DNA of 64,000 bases, taken from NCBI RefSeq assembly GCF_000315625.1, contig NW_005434663.1:924666-988665 (forward strand). The letters are read 5' to 3'. How positions within the stretch are numbered: position 1 is the first letter of the stretch; each line of letters starts with the position of its first letter. Positions 57,150 through 64,000 of the stretch are shown here, piece after piece. This DNA is from Guillardia theta CCMP2712. Taxonomy: Eukaryota; Cryptophyceae; Pyrenomonadales; Geminigeraceae. The notes beneath the pieces are model-generated. The model was given only the letters and a program-made list of their open reading frames with translations, did no database searches and was not told where the DNA came from. A program made the position numbers and the translations under genes.

Positions 57150-60100
57150 TCACAGCACGATGGAACGCACCTCCCTCCTCACAGAGCCGCTCGTGAGGCC
57201 CTCATCCTCCCCACTGTCATCCCCCGTCTGATGCGGCTGCGAAGGAACGTCCTCCTTCTCGTAGGCGAAGGCAGAGACGAACCTGACTGCTGACGGCTCT
57301 ACTGCTCTCCGTGGGAACCGGAAGGAGCAGAGATCGTTCCACTCAAGCTCCAACGACAGCATCTCTTCCGAGGGCGAGCAGGCGCCAAACCGCTGCAGGT
57401 CCTCGTCCTCGTCCGACGAAATGACGCCATCAACTCCTTCCCCAGGAGGCTCCGGCTGTTGTACCTCATTCTCTTCACCTGCTTCATTGGCTGCTGTCCT
57501 TGCAAAGAGGCCCTGAGAGCCTCCTGTGTCGAACCCGCGCCCTTCGAGCTCCCTGTCGTCCAAGACCAGAGAAGCCGATGCCAAGTGTCCGTCTGCGATC
57601 ACAGGTTCTGTGCTCTGTGGGGCCTCCAAGGTCCCCGCCTTCTTGTGTCGGGTGTAATGGTAGGCCGCTGCTGACGCGCTTATGGTGATAAAGACGCCAA
57701 ATCCTCCGCCGACCAGGCCGAGGATGAGGCCGAGGTTGCTCCTCTGATCAGACGGGAGCGAGGCAGGCGAAGAAGTTACGCTGATGGCGACAGTCGGCTC
57801 GGAGGAAGAGGAGGATGCAGGAGAAGGAGGAGGAGGAGGAGGAGGAGGAGGATCTGCTGCCATGGTCATGTAACCTGAGAAGTGATTGACTAGAGCTCGC
57901 GTCAGGTTCTTTCCTGGAACCAACTCGCTGTCCTGCCGCTGCCAAGGCGGAAACGCCGACGTGTTCTTGTAGTAGACGTAGGGCAGCTTCCCAGCAGGAA
58001 TCTTGCTGGGGTCGAAGGGGGTGAAGATCTCGACCGGCGAGTCGAAGAAGATCCCCGAAGGCTCGAAGACGACAACAGGCCCAGCAGGAGCAACCTCCTG
58101 AGCCTGAGGGCCCAGGCTGAGGGATGAGACCTCGAAGACCGTCACTGACACGACGACCCCAGGCGTCTTGATCGCCCCAGGAGGCAGGGAAACGCCGACT
58201 CCAGCAGCGGAGGTGATATCAGTGCGGACTGTGGTGCTCACTTGCTTGGGAGGAGGACTCAGCACTTCGTTCACTGTCGCCACCTGCTCGCACTGGAAGC
58301 CGAACCGTCCTACGGGGCAGACGCACTTGTCACCTACGATGATGCCCTCGCAGGTGTACGCGCAGTCAGGCCCAAACGTGGTCCCCTCGCACGCTTGCGG
58401 CGGCAAATCCTTGAAGGTGAGAGAAGCCGTGGACGAGAAGGAGGGGACCGGCCAGTCTGGCAAGTCAGCCACACAGAGGGAGCAGGAGACGGTAGTCTGA
58501 AACTGACCCAGCGATGAGTCCGGGCTCATGCTCGAGATCGAGAAGAGCAGAAACTGCAAGTCTGGGCTGGTCACGTTCAGCACGAGTGTCCTCGACGACG
58601 CGATCCATGTCGCCTCAGAGGCAACGCCGGGCCCTTGAACACTCACTCGACTAGCGTTAGTGCTGAGCTGAAGGCCCTGGAGGGAGACCAGGGCCGAGGG
58701 CTTGAGGTAGAAGTTAGTCAGGATGGAGATCCTGTACTGGCAGTAGGATTTCGTGAAGCTCGTGTTGGCTGAGACTCCAACGACGGTGAAAGCCGGAAAG
58801 GCGATCAGACTGCAGTTAGACCTGCCGGTAGACGGGCTGGGAGAGCAGGTCCACAGCCTCTCAACAGTACAGGAGGAGCTGCAGCCATCCAAGGGAAAGG
58901 TGTTGCCGTCGTCACAGCCCTCGTCCCACCCGATCACTCCGTCCCCACAAACAGAAGCAGGCGTTACATGTGGAGATTCAAAAGGCGTTGATTGAACAAA
59001 ATTCGAAACCTCTTCTGCCCCAAGAGAAAAAGTCGTGCCGGGCTGCGGGGCTTCTGCCGAGCTCGTCGCTTGCTCTGAGTACGCCGACGTCGTGCCGGGC
59101 TGCGGGGCTTCTGCCGAGCTCGTCGCTTGCTCTGAGTACGCCGACGTCGTGCCGGGCTGTGGGGCTTCTGCCGAGCTCGTCGCTTGCTCTGAGTACGCCG
59201 ACGTCGTGCCGGGCTGCGGGGCTTCTGCCGAGCTCGTCGCTTGCTCTGAGTACGCCGACGTCGTGCCGGGCTGCGGGGCTTCTGCCGAGCTCGTCGCTTG
59301 CTCTGAGTACGCCGACGTCGTGCCGGGCTGCGGGGCTCCTGCCGAGCTCGTCGCTTGCTCTGAGTACGCCGACGTCGTGCCGGGCTGCGGGGCTCCTGCC
59401 GAGCTCGTCGCTTGCTCTGAGTACGCCGACGTCGTGCCGGGCTGCGGGGCTTCTGCCGAGCTCGTCGCTTGCTCTGAGTACGCCGACGTCGTGCCGGGCT
59501 GCGGGGCTTCTGCCGAGCTCGTCGCTTGCTCTGAGTACGCCGACGTCGTGCCGGGCTGCGGGGCTTCTGCCGAGCTCGTCGCTTGCTCTGAGTACGCCGA
59601 CGTCGTGCCGGGCTGCGGGGCTCCTGCCGAGCTCGTCGCTTGCTCTGAGTACGCCGACGTCGTGCCGGGCTGCGGGGCTCCTGCCGAGCTCGTCGCTTGC
59701 TCTGAGTACGCCGACGTCGTGCCGGGCTGCGGGGCTTCTGCCGAGCTCGTCGCTTGCTCTGAGTACGCCGACGTCGTGCCGGGCTGCGGGGCTTCTGCCG
59801 AGCTCGTCGCTTGCTCTGAGTACGCCGACGTCGTGCCGGGCTGCGGGGCTTCTGCCGAGCTCGTCGCTTGCTCTGAGTACGCCGACGTCGTGCCGGGCTG
59901 CGGGGCTCCTGCCGAGCTCGTCGCTTGCTCTGAGTACGCCGACGTCGTGCCGGGCTGCGGGGCTCCTGCCGAGCTCGTCGCTTGCTCTGAGTACGCCGAC
60001 GTCGTGCCGGGCTGCGGGGCTTCTGCCGAGCTCGTCGCTTGCTCTGAGTACGCCGACGTCGTGCCGGGCTGCGGGGCTTCTGCCGAGCTCGTCGCTTGCT

Positions 60101-62774
60101 CTGAGTACGCCGACGTCGTGCCGGGCTGCGGGGCTTCTGCCGAGCTCGTCGCTTGCTCTGAGTACGCCGACGTCGTGCCGGGCTGCGGGGCTTCTGCCGA
60201 GCTCGTCGCTTGCTCTGAGTACGCCGACGTCGTGCCGGGCTGCGGGGCTTCTGCCGAGCTCGTCGCTTGCTCTGAGTACGCCGACGTCGTGCCGGGCTGT
60301 GGGGCTTCTGCCGAGCTCGTCGCTTGCTCTGAGTACGCCGACGTCGTGCCGGGCTGCGGGGCTTCTGCCGAGCTCGTCGCTTGCTCTGAGTACGCCGACG
60401 TCGTGCCGGGCTGCGGGGCTTCTGCCGAGCTCGTCTCTTGTCCAGTCTCCTTTCCGTCTCCCGCGCTGCTCGTCTCCTCAGAGGTCGGCTCAGCGTGGTC
60501 GAGCTTGACTCGTCGAGCGCTGTTGAGGAGAGCTCGAGGTCAAGATGACGCTGGACTCGGTCCCCTCCGAGGAGGTCGAGGCTTCCGCGCTGCTCGTCTC
60601 CTCAGAGGTCGGCTCAGGCGTGGTCGAGCTTGACTCGTCGAGCGCTGTTGAGGAGGAGCTCGAGGTCAAGATGACGCTGGACTCGGTCCCCTCCGAGGAG
60701 GTCGAGGCTTCCGCGCTGCTCGTCTCCTCAGAGGTCGGCTCAGGCGTGGTCGAGCTTGACTCGTCGAGCGCTGTTGAGGAGGAGCTCGAGGTCAAGATGA
60801 CGCTGGACTCGGTCCCCTCCGAGGAGTTGAGGCTTCCGCGCTGCTCGTCTCCTCAGAGGTCGGCTCAGGCGTGGTCGAGCTGGCTCGTCGAGCGCTGTTG
60901 AGGAGGAGCTCGAGGTCAAGATGACGCTGGACTCGGTCCCCTCCGAGGAGGTCGAGGCTTCCGCGCTGCTCGTCTCCTCAGAGGTCGGCTCAGGCGTGGT
61001 CGAGCTTGACTCGTCGAGCGCTGTTGAGGAGGAGCTCGAGGTCAAGATGACGCTGGACTCGGTCCCCTCCGAGGAGGTGGAGGTTTGCTGCGGGGCTTCT
61101 GCCGAGCTCGTCTCTTGCTCTGAGTACGCCGACGTCGTGCCGGGCTGCGGGGCTTCTGCCGAGCTCGTCGCTTGCTCTGAGTACGCCGACGTCGTGCCGG
61201 GCTGCGGGGCTTCTGCCGAGCTCGTCTCTTGTCCAGTCTCCTTTCCAGCTCCCGCGCTGCTCGTCTCCTCAGAGGTCGGCTCAGGCGTGGTCGAGCTTGA
61301 CTCGTCGAGCGCTGTTGAGGAGGAGCTCGAGGTCAAGATGACGCTGGACTCGGTCCCCTCCGAGGAGGTCGAGGCTTCCGCGCTGCTCGTCTCCTCAGAG
61401 GTCGGCTCAGGCGTGGTCGAGCTTGACTCGTCGAGCGCTGTTGAGGAGGAGCTCGAGGTCAAGATGACGCTGGACTCGGTCCCCTCCGAGGAGGTGGAGG
61501 TTTGCTGCGGGGCTTCTGCCGAGCTCGGCGCTTGCTCTGGGTACGCCGACGTCGTGCCGGGCTGCGGGGCTTCTGCCGAGCTCGTCTCTTGTCCAGTCTC
61601 CTTTCCGTCTCCCGCGCTGCTCGTCTCCTCAGAGGTCGGCTCAGGTGTGGTCGAGCTTGACTCGTCGAGCGCTGTTGAGGAGGAGCTCGAGGTCAAGATG
61701 ACGCTGGACTCGGTCCCCTCCGAGGAGGTCGAGGCTTCCGCGCTGCTCGTCTCCTCAGAGGTCGGCTCAGGCGTGGTCGAGCTTGACTCGTCGAGCGCTG
61801 TTGAGGAGGAGCTCGAGGTCAAGATGACGCTGGACTCGGTCCCCTCCGAGGAGGTCGAGGCTTCCGCGCTGCTCGTCTCCTCAGAGGTCGGCTCAGGCGT
61901 GGTCGAGCTTGACTCGTCGAGCGCTGTTGAGGAGGAGCTCGAGGTCAAGATGACGCTGGACTCGGTCCCCTCCGAGGAGGTCGAGGCTTCCGCGCTGCTC
62001 GTCTCCTCAGAGGTCGGCTCAGGCGTGGTCGAGCTTGACTCGTCGAGCGCTGTTGAGGAGGAGCTCGAGGTCAAGATGACGCTGGACTCGGTCCCCTCCG
62101 AGGAGGTCGAGGCTTCCGCGCTGCTCGTCTCCTCAGAGGTCGGCTCAGGCGTGGTCGAGCTTGACTCGTCGAGCGCTGTTGAGGAGGAGCTCGAGGTCAA
62201 GATGACGCTGGACTCGGTCCCCTGCGAGGAGGTCGAGGCTTCCGCGCTGCTCGTCTCCTCAGAGGTCGGCTCAGGCGTGGTCGAGCTTGACTCGTCGAGC
62301 GCTGTTGAGGAGGAGCTCGAGGTCAAGATGACGCTGGACTCGGTCCCCTGCGAGGGGGTTGAGGCAGATGGTAAAGAATGTAGAGGAGTTGTAGTAAATT
62401 CTTCGCTTACATTGGTTGCCGGCGAGCTTGAGATTGAAGACAAAAGTAGGCTTGTTGTGCTTGGGGAGAATGGTAATACCATGGAGGCAATAGACGTATC
62501 TTGATGCTCTGTTGATTCAAACAAATCAGATTCTCAATGAACAAAGAAAACATCTTATTTGCTTCAATAGATAAGAGTTTGTTGGTGATGCCCGATTCAC
62601 GTGGAATTTGTATCGTCAATCATCGCATTCACAACAGGCACAAGTAAATTCTGCAGCAAAGGTAAACATACATCTGAGCACGATACCTTGAGCGCTTGCG
62701 ATGTGAAAAACCACGTACAACGATAAGACGCGAAGATGAAGAAACAATCCTTTGAAGCAGCTCGACCGTGCCAT
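57150..62774 (-). CDS. Mucin-like Ser/Thr/Pro tandem-repeat type I membrane protein
   Basis: Exon 1 (62687-62774) starts MARSSCFKGLFLHL and ends in IASAQ, a good signal peptide. A phase-1 intron joins it to an exon ending at 62508. After EHQDTSIASMVL come 42-residue repeats (EGTESSVILTSSSSSTALDE...) and 19-residue repeats (AEAPQPGTTSAYSEQATSS), heavily Ser/Thr/Pro and likely O-glycosylated. The membrane-proximal part has a CDDGN...DGCSSSC disulfide repeat, an EGF-like Cys segment (CEGIIVGDKCVCPVGRFG), a ZU5-like beta region (VGVSLPPGAI, FEPSGIFFDSPV, NHFSGYM), a poly-Pro run, one TM helix (LILGLVGGGFGVFI) and an acidic cytosolic tail. As sequenced, the frame is broken by four single-base deletions within repeats (near 60494, 60530, 60826, 60881). 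These may be assembly errors or real damage. Confidence 0.7.
59035..60433. repeat. 57-bp tandem repeat array, about 24 copies
   Basis: Unit begins GTGCCGGGCTGCGGGGCTTC and is nearly identical throughout, with a recurring TTCTGCC/TCCTGCC variant (Ser or Pro/Ala change). It encodes the 19-residue repeat of the mucin-like protein on the - strand. Confidence 0.97.
60444..62370. repeat. 126-bp tandem repeat array, with interspersed 57-bp units
   Basis: Unit contains GAGGTCGGCTCAGGCGTGGT and AAGATGACGCTGGACTCGGT. About 13 copies, interrupted near 61090-61250 and 61500-61610 by 57-bp-type units. It encodes a 42-residue Ser/Thr/Pro-rich repeat on the - strand. Confidence 0.95.
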
Positions 62775-63585
62775 CTTCTCGCCCTGTGCTCCCATCCTCT
62801 GTCCCATTGTTTTCGAGACACGTTCGATACCTTCACCCTCCCTTCGGAATTACGGTGGAACTACCCCTACCCCTCACCCAGATCACCCCACCTACATGAT
62901 TCAATCAGACAATGGACAGCTACCCCTCATTCATGGGTGTACAGCATACCACCCCTTCTGTCCCACCCCTGCACTATCTCAGATCGGCACTGCAACCAAG
63001 TACTCACTTAACCCTTGCCATCACCCCACCCCCCTCATTGACCCCTCCGCTGCCTCTCTCACCCGTTCCAGCTGCACAATACTTAATAAAACTTTGGCAA
63101 AGGTCACTACCCTACCCGCATTTTCCCCAAATCCGTAAAGTTGAAGGACCCCTCAGTGGATGCATACGACCCCTCATCATCCGACATCACCCACTTCAGC
63201 TGGCTTTTGCTTCGCACAAGTGACCCCCACCCTACCTATGTTCCAACCCCCCACCCGAAGTTACTGATGGCGTTGCCGCCACGTGCTAGCCAGATCCGCG
63301 GCACCTCGGCATCTCCCGTCGAGCCTCATAAGGCGAAAGTCCAACCTACACCCCCTGGCTCAATCCGCCGTGCCGACAGCGGCCAGCTGACGGGTCGATG
63401 TGGGGTAGTCTAGCACTCTCAAAACTGGAAGTTTCCACTACGCCCACCCAGTTCAGCTGCCGCCAGTAAGTTAGTACCATACCTTCTAGGAGGGTCCTAT
63501 GGGGTCAGAGGGGGGGTCTCATTTAAGGCTCACCCCCGTTTGTGACTCTGGTTTTACGACATGATCGGGTTGGGAACAGAGGGTG
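62775..63585. other. C-rich gene-free region
   Basis: 62850-63360 is rich in CCCCTACC, CACCCC and CCCCCAC words like 43.8-45.0 kb. Includes the promoter of the mucin-like gene at its left edge. No supported gene. Confidence 0.5.
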
Positions 63586-63861
63586 ACTAAAATGATTCTT
63601 CGACTAAAATGATTCTTGGACCTTTATTGACTAAAATGATTCTTCGTGACTCAAATGCTTTTATTGACTAAAATGATTCTTCGACCTTTATTGACTCAAA
63701 TGATTCTTCGACCTTTATTGACTAAAATGCTTGTATTGACTAAAATGATTCTTCGACCTTTATTGACTAAAATGATTCTTCGACCTTTATTGACTAAAAT
63801 GCCTGTATTGACTAAAATGATTCTTCGACCTGGAGTGACTAAAATGATTCTTCGACCTTGA
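63586..63861. repeat. 27-bp tandem repeat (TGACTAAAATGATTCTTCGA...), with shortened units
   Basis: Full unit TGACTAAAATGATTCTTCGACCTTTAT-like plus shortened 18-base copies (TGACTAAAATGCTTGTAT). About ten copies. Open frames here are repeat artefacts. Confidence 0.95.
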
Positions 63862-64000
63862 GGCGAGCTAAAAAAAAAGGGCGCAATGGGGGTCGTACGG
63901 TAATAATGCTCGGAACTCCGACCTGAAGGCCGCGATCTTGACACTGTAAGTATCAGTTAAGTCTGTGGGGCAGCAGTCGGGCGGCTAAGCGGTGGTTCTC
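63862..64000. other. Right end of window, nothing identified
   Basis: Short A-run and mixed sequence; no feature supported. Confidence 0.5.

Noticed and set aside
58970-60633. Two + strand open frames over 500 codons in the 57-bp array
   Set aside because: They arise because the 57-bp unit has no stops in several frames. The - strand frame continues into a signal peptide on one side and Cys-rich/TM domains on the other, so it is the real one.
63586-63861. 27-bp repeats as a CRISPR array
   Set aside because: Units are contiguous without unique spacers and the genome is eukaryotic.

Overview
The window is nuclear DNA of an intron-rich, gene-dense eukaryotic microbe. Almost every gene is cut by introns of about 40-60 bases. 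Several gene products are typical of a flagellated, free-living protist: a CLAMP/CFAP119-type axonemal protein, SFI1-like centrin-binding repeats, FYVE and HIRAN-SNF2 proteins, and large extracellular multidomain proteins. My impression is a cryptophyte-like alga, but nothing here proves the genus. There are no bacterial operons, tRNA or rRNA genes or CRISPR arrays that I can see.

Layout. 1-1162 (-): membrane-anchored protein running off the left edge. 2026-4077 (+): FYVE-ankyrin protein. 4284-7187 (-): coiled-coil protein. 8168-9115 (+): THEP1-type NTPase. 9216-10870 (-): coiled-coil gene. 11461-12400 (+): CLAMP-domain flagellar protein. 12593-13813 (-): AAA_28-type P-loop protein. 14195-14316: two nested inverted repeats. 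14463-17260 (-): coiled-coil protein with a Cys cluster. 18137-26489 (+): 2,519-residue multidomain membrane protein. 26687-31656 (-): DNA polymerase delta catalytic subunit. 32282-33978 (+): ankyrin protein. 34085-34830 (-): decayed gag-like remnant. 35572-36127 (+): small orphan. 36226-38625 (-): PDZ protein. 39418-43291 (+): PARP-type zinc finger fused to a HIRAN-SNF2-RING helicase. 45195-47355 (+): beta-helix protein. 47538-47989 (-): TEN1-like. 48302-49040 (+): small orphan. 50534-54023 (-): SFI1-like. 54361-56208 (-): pepsin-like protease with a circularly permuted order. 57150-62774 (-): mucin-like membrane protein with about 3.3 kb of tandem repeats. The last 1.2 kb is repeats and C-rich DNA.

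Genes mostly alternate strands. Convergent pairs are separated by only about 100-210 bases, and divergent pairs share short GC-rich promoters. I rebuilt exon chains by hand. For the FYVE, THEP1, CLAMP, AAA_28, 2,519-aa, ankyrin, orphan, PDZ, beta-helix and protease genes, the exon lengths and phases close exactly on a stop codon. Those reconstructions also expose several GC-AG introns and many 3' splice sites that are not YAG.

The most unusual items are the permuted aspartic protease, the polytopic membrane protein fused to a nucleophile-less alpha/beta-hydrolase and a six-blade kelch propeller, the PARP-finger/Rad5 fusion, and the nested inverted repeats near 14.2 kb.
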